NCBI GenBank assembly: GCA_038526735.1
Contig: JBCBGM010000002.1
Location: 1-64,000, forward strand
Length of the DNA stretch: 64,000 nucleotides
Direction: 5' to 3'
DNA from: Rubricella sp038526735
GTDB lineage: Bacteria; Pseudomonadota; Alphaproteobacteria; Rhodobacterales; Rhodobacteraceae
Both the position numbers and the translations under genes were made by a program. Below are positions 25,614-34,673 of this stretch, piece by piece (the stretch's first letter is position 1; every line of letters starts with the position of its first letter). The notes beneath the pieces were generated by a model. The model was not told where the DNA came from and made no database searches. It saw only the letters and a list, made by a program, of their open reading frames with translations.

Positions 25614-26228
25614 TTAGGCGAGAGCGGCTTCGATCCGCTCCACAAAGCTCTCATAGGTCATGTTGCCGTAAAGCTGGCCGTCGATCACGAAGGCTGGCGT
25701 CCCAGAGATCGCATGCTCTGACATATGCTCTTGGTATTGCGCCGCGAGCGCCTCTGCCATCGGGCGATCTTGCAGGCATTGCTCCATTTGTTGCGGATCA
25801 AGGCCGGCTTGCGCCCCCACCCGGCGCATCGCACCCACGATGGAGGCCGGGTCGCCAGCACGGGTCCAATCCGACTGCTGTTTCAAGAGTAGGTCGATCA
25901 CGCCGAAGTAACGGCTTTCGTCGCAACGGGCGAGCATTCCGCCCCAAAGCCCGAAGCGATCAAAATAGACCTCGCGGAACAGGAACTTCACTTGGCCCGT
26001 CTCAATGTATTCCGCTCGCAGACGGGGGAAGACATCGGTGTGGAAGCGTGCGCAATGCGGGCAGGTAAGGGAGGCATATTCGATGACCTCTACCGGCGCG
26101 TCCGGGTCACCGAGGATCATCTCATTTACCACCGGGGCCCCTTGCGCCGAGGCGCCGGTCACGCTGAGCGCCCCGAGGGCTGACATCCCGGCCAAAACTG
26201 TCCGACGTGAAGGCATATAGCCGCTCAT
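25614..26228 (-). CDS. DsbA-family periplasmic thiol-disulfide protein
   Basis: An exported thioredoxin-fold protein of 204 residues. A signal sequence runs to about residue 29 (SRRTVLAGMSALGALSVTGASA). The twin-Arg-like RR lacks the full Tat consensus. The active site is C56-P-H-C59, and the cis-Pro loop is ISGTPAFVI. It resembles the DsbA/BdbD type that often pairs with DUF721 genes in this group. Its ATG overlaps the DUF721 stop (ATGA). Disulfide exchange in the periplasm is the likely role; the partner is unknown. Confidence 0.87.
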   Translation of the reverse strand: MSGYMPSRRTVLAGMSALGALSVTGASAQGAPVVNEMILGDPDAPVEVIEYASLTCPHCARFHTDVFPRLRAEYIETGQVKFLFREVYFDRFGLWGGMLARCDESRYFGVIDLLLKQQSDWTRAGDPASIVGAMRRVGAQAGLDPQQMEQCLQDRPMAEALAAQYQEHMSEHAISGTPAFVIDGQLYGNMTYESFVERIEAALA

Positions 26229-26740
26229 GATTTCTCTCCTGCACTCGTGCGTCGTTGTTTAACAGAGAGTCCTAATTGCCCGAGCGCCGCACGCAAGCCG
26301 CTGTCCTTCACATCTGCGAGGGTGGCTTTTGTCGCTGGGGTCATCTGAGGCGGCTTTTGTGTTGTTTTCTCTGCCGAATGCGCGTTGCGCGCTTGAACGA
26401 ACGTCCCTGCAATTCGCAGTTTCGTGATCGCGTTGAAGCCGTAGCATGTGTTCACCCGTTCGCGGATCAAACCCTCATACATCTGCACTTCTGGCGCGCT
26501 CCCGGTGAGCACATTGATGTGCAGCGTCGCGCCCAGCCCCTTGCGGCCGTAGCCCACGCGGATGGGTTGGGTGAGCTTCGCAACCTCTGCCCCGACGATA
26601 CTCTCCCAGTCGGTGAGCAGGCGCGTCTCAGAGAATCCCCGCTTCTCGGCCACTTTGCGGACATGGGCATTGAGCACGCTTCCGGCCTGAACCGTTTTAA
26701 AGCGCCGTTTCACGGGGGAGGATTTCTTGGGTGTTGGCAT
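26225..26740 (-). CDS. DUF721 / DciA-like protein
   Basis: 171 residues with the DUF721 core: LLTDWESIVGAEVAKLTQPI, LGATLHINVLTGSAPEVQ and INTCYG-like RVNTCYGFNAITKLRI. Proteins of this family include DciA, which helps load the replicative helicase in bacteria lacking DnaC; that role here is inference. I start at 26740 (MPTPKKSSPVKRR), where homology begins, not at the far upstream frame end. It is divergent from mutY with a 36-base gap. Confidence 0.82.
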   Translation of the reverse strand: MPTPKKSSPVKRRFKTVQAGSVLNAHVRKVAEKRGFSETRLLTDWESIVGAEVAKLTQPIRVGYGRKGLGATLHINVLTGSAPEVQMYEGLIRERVNTCYGFNAITKLRIAGTFVQARNAHSAEKTTQKPPQMTPATKATLADVKDSGLRAALGQLGLSVKQRRTSAGEKS

Positions 26741-26776
26741 TGATGTTTTCCGATTGCTCTGCACCCTATCACCGCG

Positions 26777-27835
26777 ATGCGAGACCACCAGAGCGATCCT
26801 GACAGTTTGGCCGACCAGCTTTTGGCTTGGTACGACGTGCACGCGCGGGCGATGCCGTGGCGCACCCCTCCGGCAGAGAAGCAGGCAGGGGTTCAGCCTG
26901 ATCCGTACCATGTGTGGCTCTCTGAGGTGATGCTGCAACAGACGACCGTCGCGGCGGTGGAGGGGTATTTTCGGGCGTTTGTGAGCCGTTGGCCGCGCGT
27001 GACTGATCTGGCCGCCGCAGAAGACGAGGATGTGATGAAGGCCTGGGCGGGGCTGGGATACTACGCCCGCGCCCGCAACCTGCTGAAATGCGCTCGGGTG
27101 ATTGCGGGTGATTATGGCGGGCGTTTCCCTGACACTGAAGCGGAGCTCCTCAAACTGCCCGGCGTTGGGCCCTACACGGCGGCCGCCATTGCCTCGATTG
27201 CGTTTGATGAGCCCGCGACGGTGCTCGATGGCAATGTCGAGCGGGTGATGGCGCGGCGGTTTGCTGAACTGGAGCCTCTGCCCGACAGCAAAGAAACTTT
27301 GCGTGGCTATGCGGCCTCTCTCACGCCGCTGCGACGAAGCGGGGATTATGCGCAGGCGGTAATGGATCTTGGCGCTACGATCTGCACCCCCCGCTCCCCC
27401 GCCTGCGGGATTTGCCCTTGGATGCAGGGATGCGAGGGGCGGCAACGGGGGATTGCGGCGGAGTTGCCAAAGAAACGTCCGAAGGCGCAAAAACCGGTGC
27501 GACATGGGGTTGTCTACGTCGTGCGGAACTCTGCGGGAGCGTGGTTGCTCGAAACGCGCCCACCCAAAGGGCTTTTGGGCGGGATGCTGGGGTTTCCCAC
27601 GACCGACTGGTCAGACGCGCCCGCGCCTGCGCCGCCCATCGCTGACACGCTCACCGAGATCGGCGAAATTCGTCACACTTTCACCCATTTTCACCTCGTC
27701 TTAACCGTGATGGCGGGCACTTCAGACATGGAGCCCACACGCGGAGAGTGGCGGGATAAGCACTCGATCACCGCAAGTGATTTGCCGACGGTCTTTGCCA
27801 AAGCGTATAAGCTGGCTGTGAAGCAGGTGTCGTAA
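26777..27835 (+). CDS. mutY: A/G-specific adenine glycosylase MutY
   Basis: Removes adenine mispaired with 8-oxoguanine. The 352-residue protein has the catalytic helix region VMLQQTTVAAVEGYF, the helix-hairpin-helix LLKLPGVGPYTAAAIASIAF and the catalytic Asp in VLDGNVERVMARR. The iron-sulfur motif is ICTPRSPACGICPWMQGC, with the usual C-x6-C-x2-C-x5-C spacing. The C-terminal NUDIX-like domain that reads 8-oxoG follows (about 235-350). Complete and normal in length. Confidence 0.95.
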   Translation: MRDHQSDPDSLADQLLAWYDVHARAMPWRTPPAEKQAGVQPDPYHVWLSEVMLQQTTVAAVEGYFRAFVSRWPRVTDLAAAEDEDVMKAWAGLGYYARARNLLKCARVIAGDYGGRFPDTEAELLKLPGVGPYTAAAIASIAFDEPATVLDGNVERVMARRFAELEPLPDSKETLRGYAASLTPLRRSGDYAQAVMDLGATICTPRSPACGICPWMQGCEGRQRGIAAELPKKRPKAQKPVRHGVVYVVRNSAGAWLLETRPPKGLLGGMLGFPTTDWSDAPAPAPPIADTLTEIGEIRHTFTHFHLVLTVMAGTSDMEPTRGEWRDKHSITASDLPTVFAKAYKLAVKQVS

Positions 27836-27897
27836 GGTTCGATCTTGAAACCGCCGTCAATTCACCGGACGGTGCGGGAAAAGACTGCGGGGAAAGC

Positions 27898-29004
27898 ATG
27901 GTACCATCGGCTCTGCCTTTCTGGATCTCTTTCACGTTATTGCCAGTTGTGGCTTTCGCAGGCTGGCTCGGCGGCTGGTGGCTGCTGATCTTTCCGTTCT
28001 ACGCCTGGATCGTGATGACCCTCTTTGATGCCGTCGGCGGCCTCAACTGGCAGGATGCCGACCCAAACGCCAGCGAGACGCTCTTTTGGCACAAGATGGT
28101 GACGTGGTGCTGGCCGCCCGTCCAACTCGCCGCGATCTTCGGTGGGATTTGGTACGCGGCGTTCCACATGGGCACCGCTGAGGGGATTGGCCTGATGGTC
28201 TCCATCGGGGTGGTGACGGGGGCGGTTGGGATCGTTTTTGCGCATGAGCTCGTCCACCAAAAAAACCGGTGGGAGGCTGCAGCTGGGGAGCTTTTGCTGA
28301 TCTCTGTGCTCTACGGCCATTTCCGCACCGAGCATGTCTTTGTGCATCACCGCTATGTTGGTACTCCGCGCGATCCCGTCACCGCACGGTATAACGAGAA
28401 CTTCTGGCATTTCTTTTTCCGGGTGCTCTGGCAGCAGTTTGTCAGTGCGTGGGGGGTAGAGGTGCAGCGGCTGGTGCGTCGTGAGCAGTCCGTCTTCGCT
28501 CTGCATAACCCCTTTTGGCGGTACCTGGGCGGTGGACTCGCATTTTTGGCGCTCGCCTATCTCTTGGCTGGATGGGTCGGGGTTGGGCTTTTTGCCGTTC
28601 AGGCGGCGATTGCCGTGCTGCACCTGGAGCTGGTCAATTACATTGAGCATTACGGGTTGGTTCGGGTGAAGGATGCGCGCACTGGCAAGTACGAGCACGT
28701 GCAGCCGCATCATTCGTGGAACGCGTCACACCGCGTAACGAACTGGCTTGTCATCAACCTGCAGCGCCACTCCGACCACCACTTTAAGCCCGATCGGCGT
28801 TATCCGCTCTTGCAGAGCTACACTGCAGAAGATGCACCGCAGCTGCCGTTCGGCTATCCGATGATGATCGTGATGGCGACAAACCCTATGCTCTTTCGCC
28901 GGGTGATGAACCCGAAAGTGAGGGCCTGGCGCAAGCAGCATTACCCGGAAATATCGGACTGGAGCCCCTACAAATCTCCGCAGTTTGAGTTGGCCCCCGC
29001 GTGA
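27898..29004 (+). CDS. alkB: AlkB-type alkane 1-monooxygenase (membrane di-iron hydroxylase)
   Basis: An integral-membrane non-haem di-iron enzyme that hydroxylates terminal carbons. The 368-residue protein carries the family histidine boxes HELVH (116-120), EHVFVHHRYVG (145-155) and LQRHSDHH (288-295), plus the diagnostic NYIEHYGL (247-254), separated by hydrophobic helices. A ribosome site GGGGAA precedes the ATG. No rubredoxin gene is adjacent. Its stop overlaps the next gene's GTG (GTGA), placing it first in a coupled operon with a glycosyltransferase and a flavoprotein. The substrate may be an alkane or another alkyl chain. Confidence 0.9.
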   Translation: MVPSALPFWISFTLLPVVAFAGWLGGWWLLIFPFYAWIVMTLFDAVGGLNWQDADPNASETLFWHKMVTWCWPPVQLAAIFGGIWYAAFHMGTAEGIGLMVSIGVVTGAVGIVFAHELVHQKNRWEAAAGELLLISVLYGHFRTEHVFVHHRYVGTPRDPVTARYNENFWHFFFRVLWQQFVSAWGVEVQRLVRREQSVFALHNPFWRYLGGGLAFLALAYLLAGWVGVGLFAVQAAIAVLHLELVNYIEHYGLVRVKDARTGKYEHVQPHHSWNASHRVTNWLVINLQRHSDHHFKPDRRYPLLQSYTAEDAPQLPFGYPMMIVMATNPMLFRRVMNPKVRAWRKQHYPEISDWSPYKSPQFELAPA

Positions 29005-30029
29005 ACGAACTTCTCCGCCGCAATCTCGAAACCTCGCGCCACGGGCGCGTGATGGTCATGAGCACGATGCGCAACGAGGGGCCCTTTGTGCTGGAATGGG
29101 TCTCTCACTACATCGCGCTTGGGTTCACCGATATCGTGGTCGCCTTCAACGATTGTACCGATGGTACTGATGTTTTGCTGACAGAGCTTGACCGGCAGGG
29201 CTTTATCACCGCGGTGCGCAATGACCGGGGCATGCGCGGCGGCGCTGCTCAGGCAGCGGCATATCGCAAAATCAGAGCGCTGCCGGTTTCAGCCGAAATG
29301 GATTGGACCGGCGTTTTTGACGCCGATGAGTTCTTGGTGATCCATGAGGGGGATGGCACGACCAATGCGCTTTTGGATGCGTTGCCAGAGGGCTGCCAAG
29401 CGCTATCGCTCAATTGGCGCCTCTTCGGCAACACCGGCCAGTTCGACTTTACCCAAGAGCCGTTGACCGAACGCTTTACCGCCTGCGGGCCGCCGGTCGC
29501 GACAAAGGCGCAGGCTGGGGTGAAGTCGTTCTACCACCGCAACCTGCCTATCCATGTCGTTGGTCCGCACAGGCCACGCCTACCAGCGGGGCACGATTGG
29601 AACGGCATCTGGCTGGATGCAGAGTTGAACCAAGTCCCGGAACAGTTCCTCAAAACCGGCTGGCGGCTGTCGAACACTCAGATGAAAATCGCGCAGGTAA
29701 ACCACTACATGCTGCGCGACGCAGACACGTTTATGGTGAAGTCCTGGAAGGGGCGGGCGAGCAACTCCGCAGCTCCCAAGATCAAATACTGGCGCGCCTT
29801 TAACGAAACGAGCGACCAAGACCACTCTGTTTTGCGCCTCAAAGATCGCCGGGCGGAGGCGCTTGCGGCGATGCGCAGTTCGCGGCGTGTTCGGTTGGCG
29901 CATAGAGAGGCCGTGATCTCTCACCGCAGGCTCGTAAAGGAGCTGAAACGCGAGCCTGAGTTGGCGCAGTTGATGAAGGAAATTCGGGCGAAGACACCGG
30001 TTCTCGCGACGAGCGACGTCGCCCCATGA
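29001..30029 (+). CDS. GT2-type glycosyltransferase (Glyco_tranf_2_4-like)
   Basis: 342 residues, GTG start inside the alkB stop. Motifs are MSTMRNEGPFVLEWVSHYIA, then DIVVAFNDCTDGTD, and the acid cluster GVFDADEFLVIH for metal and sugar nucleotide. The C-terminal half is basic and has no known motif. It resembles the GT at 8392 in architecture but the two are clearly different genes. Overlapping starts with alkB and the flavoprotein imply equal expression. Acceptor unknown; a lipid or surface glycan is possible. Confidence 0.8.
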   Translation: MNELLRRNLETSRHGRVMVMSTMRNEGPFVLEWVSHYIALGFTDIVVAFNDCTDGTDVLLTELDRQGFITAVRNDRGMRGGAAQAAAYRKIRALPVSAEMDWTGVFDADEFLVIHEGDGTTNALLDALPEGCQALSLNWRLFGNTGQFDFTQEPLTERFTACGPPVATKAQAGVKSFYHRNLPIHVVGPHRPRLPAGHDWNGIWLDAELNQVPEQFLKTGWRLSNTQMKIAQVNHYMLRDADTFMVKSWKGRASNSAAPKIKYWRAFNETSDQDHSVLRLKDRRAEALAAMRSSRRVRLAHREAVISHRRLVKELKREPELAQLMKEIRAKTPVLATSDVAP

Positions 30030-31675
30030 CCCACGCAGACGCGCTTGTGATTGGCGGAGGTCTGGCCGGTCTCGTGGCGGCCAACGAATTGGTCGAAGCA
30101 GGCAAGCGTGTGCTTGTCATCGACCAAGAAGGCCCGCAAAACCTTGGTGGGCAGGCGTTTTGGTCGCTGGGCGGACTGTTTCTGATCGACAGCCCAGAGC
30201 AACGCCGCCTTGGGATCAAAGACAGCCTTGAGCTTGCGACCTCTGACTGGATGCGCACCGCCGGGTTTGATCGCAACGAGGATGGCTGGCCGCGACAGTG
30301 GGCGGAGGCATATCTGGAGTTTGCCGCCGGTGAAAAGCGCAGCTGGCTTCGCGACAAGGGCTTTCGGTTTTTCCCGGTAGTGGGCTGGGCGGAGCGCCGG
30401 GCGCACGCAGAGCACGGCGCGGGCAACTCGGTTCCGCGGTTTCACGTCACCTGGGGGGCGGGGCCGGGCGTCTCTGAGCCGTTTGCCGCGCGGGCGCAGG
30501 AGGCGGCGAAGCAGGGCCAGATGAGCTTCGCGTTTCGGCACAGGGTCACGAACCTGATTGTGGAGGCGGGCGCCGTGGTCGGTGTGCAAGGGGACGTCCT
30601 CGCCGACGACACCGCACTGCGCGGTGCCGCTACTAACCGCGATGTCATCGGCACATTCGAGTTTCGGGCAGAGACTACGCTAGTCGCCTCGGGCGGTATC
30701 GGCGGAAACTTCGATCTGGTGCGCAAATTCTGGCCCGAGCGGCTGGGTCAGCCGCCGGATTTCATGGTCTCAGGCGTGCCGGAGCATGTGGATGGGCTCA
30801 TGCTCGACCACGCAGAGGCCGCTGGGGCGAACCTCATCAACCGCGATCGGATGTGGCATTACGTAGAGGGTATCCGAAACTGGGATGCGATCTGGCCCCA
30901 CCATGGCATCCGCATTTTGCCCGGGCCATCGTCGCTCTGGCTGGATGCCTCCGGGGAGCGGCTGACAGATCCGAACTGGCCCGGCTTTGACACGATGAAA
31001 GCCCTTACAGAGCTGCGGCGGCGGGGCTTTGAGCATTCGTGGTTCATTCTCAATCAGTCGATCATCAAGAAAGAGTTCGCGCTCTCAGGCTCTGAGCAAA
31101 ACCCCGACCTCACCGGCAAATCTTGGCGTCTGGTCGCCGCCCGCGCGTTTGGGCGCAAGGCCACCGGGCCGGTGGAGGCGTTTAAAGAGCATGGTGAAGA
31201 CTTCGTTGTGGCCGACACGTTCGAGGTGCTGGTGGAAGGGATGAACCGGATCGGGGACGTCCCGCTCGACGCTACCAAACTACGCGCCACGATTGAGGCG
31301 CGCGACGCGGCGATCAATGAGGCCGGCCCAAGCGACGCGCAGATCGAGGCGGTTCGCGCCGCGCGCGGCTATATCGGCGACAAGCTCATCCGCACCGCCC
31401 CTCCACACCGCATCCTCGACCCGCAGCATGGCCCTTTGATCGCGGTGCGGCTGAACCTGCTGACGCGCAAATCCTTGGGCGGGATCGAAACCAACCTCTT
31501 GGGCCAAGCGCTCAACGCTGACGGCCTCCCAATCCCCGGTCTTTTTGCGGCTGGGGAGGCCTCCGGCTTTGGTGGCGGCGGGGTGCATGGATATGGCAGC
31601 CTGGAGGGGACATTCCTCGGCGGATGTATCTTTTCGGGCCGTGCTGCGGGCCGCGCAATGGCTGGGCGGACTTGA
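30026..31675 (+). CDS. FAD-dependent dehydrogenase (3-ketosteroid dehydrogenase-like)
   Basis: A 549-residue flavoprotein of the fumarate reductase / KstD superfamily. The dinucleotide fold is VIGGGLAGLVAANELVEAGK with the acidic VLVIDQE end. Mid-region LVASGGIGGNFDLVRKFWP and the C-terminal FAAGEASGFGGGGVHGYGSL are typical of 'FAD-binding dehydrogenases' of this group. No signal peptide. The ATG overlaps the glycosyltransferase stop (ATGA). It probably inserts a double bond next to a carbonyl, but the substrate is unknown. Confidence 0.85.
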   Translation: MTHADALVIGGGLAGLVAANELVEAGKRVLVIDQEGPQNLGGQAFWSLGGLFLIDSPEQRRLGIKDSLELATSDWMRTAGFDRNEDGWPRQWAEAYLEFAAGEKRSWLRDKGFRFFPVVGWAERRAHAEHGAGNSVPRFHVTWGAGPGVSEPFAARAQEAAKQGQMSFAFRHRVTNLIVEAGAVVGVQGDVLADDTALRGAATNRDVIGTFEFRAETTLVASGGIGGNFDLVRKFWPERLGQPPDFMVSGVPEHVDGLMLDHAEAAGANLINRDRMWHYVEGIRNWDAIWPHHGIRILPGPSSLWLDASGERLTDPNWPGFDTMKALTELRRRGFEHSWFILNQSIIKKEFALSGSEQNPDLTGKSWRLVAARAFGRKATGPVEAFKEHGEDFVVADTFEVLVEGMNRIGDVPLDATKLRATIEARDAAINEAGPSDAQIEAVRAARGYIGDKLIRTAPPHRILDPQHGPLIAVRLNLLTRKSLGGIETNLLGQALNADGLPIPGLFAAGEASGFGGGGVHGYGSLEGTFLGGCIFSGRAAGRAMAGRT

Positions 31676-31738
31676 TGGGCGTCAAATCCTAACTCTGGGT
31701 TTCGGGTTAAAAGAGACTCATAGCCACAGTTTGGGGGC

Positions 31739-32185
31739 ATGATGCGTCTGACAATCCGATCCAACCAAGCGCTGCGCGTGCTTATGGTCTGTGCCGTCAA
31801 TCCGGGCGTTCTGCTGCGGTCTGCTGATATCGCGCAGACCTGCAAAGCGTCGGAGCATCATATGGCGCAGATCATCCACCGTTTGGCGCGATTGGGGTAT
31901 ATCACCTCGGTGCGGGGGAGGTCTGGCGGGGTGAAACTCGCCAAAGACCCCTCCGAGGTGATCATCGGACATGTGATCCGCAGTATCGAGAGTGAGTTTC
32001 CGTTCGTTGAGTGCTTTGACCCGAAGGGCTGCGATTGCCCGATTGCTGGTGTCTGCACCCTGCGCGGCCATTTTGAGGAGGCCCTGGATGCCTTTTACGG
32101 CGTGCTCGACCGGGTGACGCTCGCCCAGATCACCGAAAACAACAATCGCCTCGCCGAACGTTTGTTCATGGAAGACGTCGCCTAG
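31739..32185 (+). CDS. Rrf2-family regulator, NsrR-like
   Basis: 148 residues. The winged helix includes ASEHHMAQIIHRLARLGYIT and the wing SVRGRSGGVKLAKDP. The cysteine cluster is C92, C98, C100 and C106 in ECFDPKGCDCPIAGVC, close to the iron-sulfur ligands of NsrR, the nitric-oxide-sensing repressor. One extra Cys is present. No nitric-oxide detoxification gene is adjacent, so its targets are unclear; the flanking genes are a flavoprotein and a radical SAM protein. Confidence 0.85.
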   Translation: MMRLTIRSNQALRVLMVCAVNPGVLLRSADIAQTCKASEHHMAQIIHRLARLGYITSVRGRSGGVKLAKDPSEVIIGHVIRSIESEFPFVECFDPKGCDCPIAGVCTLRGHFEEALDAFYGVLDRVTLAQITENNNRLAERLFMEDVA

Positions 32186-32223
32186 CCGCTTGCCCGAATC
32201 GCTAATGTTCTTATTTTGTTCTC

Positions 32224-33321
32224 ATGTCAGAGAGCGAAATCCCCAGCCTGTTGCCCGAGATTGACCCCAACGCACGGCGCGGGCGGGGCGCGACCTCAAA
32301 TGTGGCCGGGCGGTTTGAGCCTTATACCTCCGCACGGGTAGATGACGGGTGGGAGGCGCAAGACGAAAACCCCTTTAAAACAGAGGTGTTCATCGATCGG
32401 TCGCGCCGGGCGATCACGCGCAACACCTCCCCCGATGTGCCCTTTGACCGCTCGATCAACCCGTACAAAGGCTGCGAGCATGGCTGCGTGTACTGCTTTG
32501 CGCGGCCAACGCATGAGTATCTGGGCCTGTCACCCGGCCTCGATTTTGAAACCAAGCTGTTTGCGAAGCCCGATGTCGCGGCTCAGCTACAGAAAGAGCT
32601 GCGGCGGCCCGGCTACACACCCGACGTGATGGCCATCGGCACCAACACCGACCCATACCAACCGATTGAAAAGCAACACGCGTTGATGCGCGCCGTTTTG
32701 GAGGTGCTGGAGGCGTATAAGCATCCGGTCTCTATCGTCACCAAAGGCGGGCTGGTGACGCGCGATACCGATATTCTCGGACGGATGGGCAAGCGAGGGC
32801 TCGCGCAGGTGGCGATCTCGATCACGACGCTCGACACCAAACTCTCACGCAGGCTCGAGCCGCGCTGTGCTGCGCCGCAGGTGAGGTTTCGGGCGATCAA
32901 GGCGCTCAGCGAGGCGGGCGTGCGCACCGGAGTGCTGATAGCCCCGATCATCCCCGCACTCAATGACCATGAGATTGAGCCGATCCTCGCAGCGGCAAAA
33001 CGTGCCGGTGCTTCGTTTGCACATTTCGTGCCCTTGCGCCTCCCCGGTGCCGTCGCCCCGCTTTTTCGTGATTGGCTGAAAGAGCACTACCCGGATCGCG
33101 CGCACCGGGTGATGCGCTATGTCCGAGAGATTCACGGCGGCAAAGACTACGACCCTGAGTGGGGGAAGCGGATGCGCGGGCAAGGGGTCTACGCAAACCT
33201 CATCGCGCGGCGGTTCAAGGTGGCCTCGGCACGCGTTGGGCTCACGCACCGGACCTATGATCTCGATTGCAGCCAGTTTGCGCCCCCACCCCGTGCCGGA
33301 GATCAGATGCAGTTGCTCTAG
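32224..33321 (+). CDS. PA0069-family radical SAM protein
   Basis: A 365-residue radical SAM enzyme of unknown reaction, related distantly to spore photoproduct lyase. The iron-sulfur motif is C84-x3-C88-x2-C91 in YKGCEHGCVYCFARPTHEY, followed by LGLSPGLDFETKLFAK and IGTNTDPYQPIE, both hallmarks of this family. The region around IVTKGGLVTRDTDIL completes the barrel. Length is typical. The role in cells has not been established to my knowledge. Confidence 0.88.
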   Translation: MSESEIPSLLPEIDPNARRGRGATSNVAGRFEPYTSARVDDGWEAQDENPFKTEVFIDRSRRAITRNTSPDVPFDRSINPYKGCEHGCVYCFARPTHEYLGLSPGLDFETKLFAKPDVAAQLQKELRRPGYTPDVMAIGTNTDPYQPIEKQHALMRAVLEVLEAYKHPVSIVTKGGLVTRDTDILGRMGKRGLAQVAISITTLDTKLSRRLEPRCAAPQVRFRAIKALSEAGVRTGVLIAPIIPALNDHEIEPILAAAKRAGASFAHFVPLRLPGAVAPLFRDWLKEHYPDRAHRVMRYVREIHGGKDYDPEWGKRMRGQGVYANLIARRFKVASARVGLTHRTYDLDCSQFAPPPRAGDQMQLL

Positions 33322-33348
33322 CGCGGCGGTGCTGCCATCAGGTGTGGC

Positions 33349-33987
33349 ATGGAAATCAAGATCTGCTGCATCCAGTCGCTCGAAGAAGCGGAACTCGCGC
33401 GCGCCGCAGGTGCCACCGCGATTGGGCTGGTGAGCGCGATGCCCTCTGGCCCTGGCCCGATCCCGGACGAGGTGATTGCAGAGCTTTGCGGGGCGATGAA
33501 GGGGCTTATCACCACGGTGCTGCTCACGTCAGAGACCAGCGTTGAGGGGGTGATCAGCCATGTGGAGCGGACCCAGCCAAGCGCTGTACAACTGGTGGAC
33601 CGGGTCGCAGCGGGTGTGATCCCAGCCCTCAGGCTTCTGCAGCCGGGTGTGCAGATCATCGAGGTGGTGCATGTCAGCGGACCGGAGGCTTTGGAGCAGG
33701 CGAAAGCCTCTAAGGCCGATGTCATTTTGCTCGATTCAGGCAAGGCGGGCTCGGGAGTGCTGGGCGGAACGGGGCAAACGCATGACTGGGCGCTCTCCGC
33801 AAAGATCGTAGCGGAAAGCGCAAAACCTGTGTGGTTGGCTGGGGGGCTGACGCCGGAGAATGTTGCTGAGGCCATCAGTGCGGTGCGCCCGGCAGGGGTC
33901 GATGTGTGCTCAAAACTCAGGCCAAACGGCCGGCTTGACCCTGATCTCCTTGCGCAATTCATCTCCGCCGCACAGGGGCACAGTTGA
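33349..33987 (+). CDS. Atypical phosphoribosylanthranilate isomerase-like protein (TrpF paralogue)
   Basis: A TIM barrel of 212 residues of the TrpF family. The general-base Cys aligns with C6 in IKICC and the general-acid Asp with D129 in VILLDSGKAGSG. The late PVWLAGGLTPENVAEAI and VDVCSKLR loops also fit. But the substrate loop FYPxSPR is replaced by VSAMPSGPGPIPD, and the usual QLHG is QLVD. It is not beside other trp genes; a GNAT gene overlaps its stop. Likely a relative that acts on another phosphosugar or amine; tryptophan synthesis is less likely. Confidence 0.75.
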   Translation: MEIKICCIQSLEEAELARAAGATAIGLVSAMPSGPGPIPDEVIAELCGAMKGLITTVLLTSETSVEGVISHVERTQPSAVQLVDRVAAGVIPALRLLQPGVQIIEVVHVSGPEALEQAKASKADVILLDSGKAGSGVLGGTGQTHDWALSAKIVAESAKPVWLAGGLTPENVAEAISAVRPAGVDVCSKLRPNGRLDPDLLAQFISAAQGHS

Positions 33988-34673
33988 TGGATGCGGAGGC
34001 CCTCTCGGCGTTGATCGACGCGACCTGGCCCAGTGCCTCGACCGAGGTGCGCGGGGGGTGGCGCATCCGGCATGATCCGGCGGGGGGCAACCGCGTGTCA
34101 GCGAGCACGGCGTTGATCAAGGGCCACATGACCCTCACCGATGCGCCGCTCTATATGGTGCGCCCGGGCGAAGAAGAGCTCGACGCGCTCCTGGCCGTGA
34201 AAGGGTTTAAGCGGAAAGATCCGACGCTCGTGATGACCGCGCGCTGCGGTGACATCGCTGCTGATGTGCCGCGAGATGCCGTGCTTTTCTGCGACCACGC
34301 GCCCGCGCTCTTGCGAGAGATTTGGGGTGAGGGCGGCATCGGCCCGGGTCGACTTGCAATCATGCACCGCGCGAAAGCACCCAAAACCATCTTGCTTGGC
34401 CGCCACAAAGACCGGGCCGCAGCGGCGGCGTTTCTTGCGGTGCATGAGACCACGGCGATGCTGCACGCCCTGCATGTAGCCCCGACCGCGCGCCGCACCG
34501 GCCTTGCGCGGCGGATGATGCAGGGGGCCGCGGCGTGGGCGATTCTGCACGGCGCGCAAACCTTTGCCGTGCTGGTGACAGAGGCGAACGGGCCCGCGCA
34601 GGCGCTTTACCAAGGTCTCGGCTTTGAGACTGTGGCCCGCTATCACTACCGAAAACGACCGGAGAAACCCTGA
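33987..34673 (+). CDS. GNAT-family N-acetyltransferase
   Basis: 228 residues from the ATG at 33987, which overlaps the TrpF-like stop (TGATG). The acetyl-CoA fold is in the C-terminal half: ALHVAPTARRTGLARRMMQG is the pyrophosphate-binding motif A, and QALYQGLGFETVARYHYR is motif B. The N-terminal half is a degenerate acetyltransferase-like domain. It probably acetylates a small molecule or peptide; nothing in the sequence names it. The next gene starts one base before its end. Confidence 0.82.
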   Translation: MDAEALSALIDATWPSASTEVRGGWRIRHDPAGGNRVSASTALIKGHMTLTDAPLYMVRPGEEELDALLAVKGFKRKDPTLVMTARCGDIAADVPRDAVLFCDHAPALLREIWGEGGIGPGRLAIMHRAKAPKTILLGRHKDRAAAAAFLAVHETTAMLHALHVAPTARRTGLARRMMQGAAAWAILHGAQTFAVLVTEANGPAQALYQGLGFETVARYHYRKRPEKP

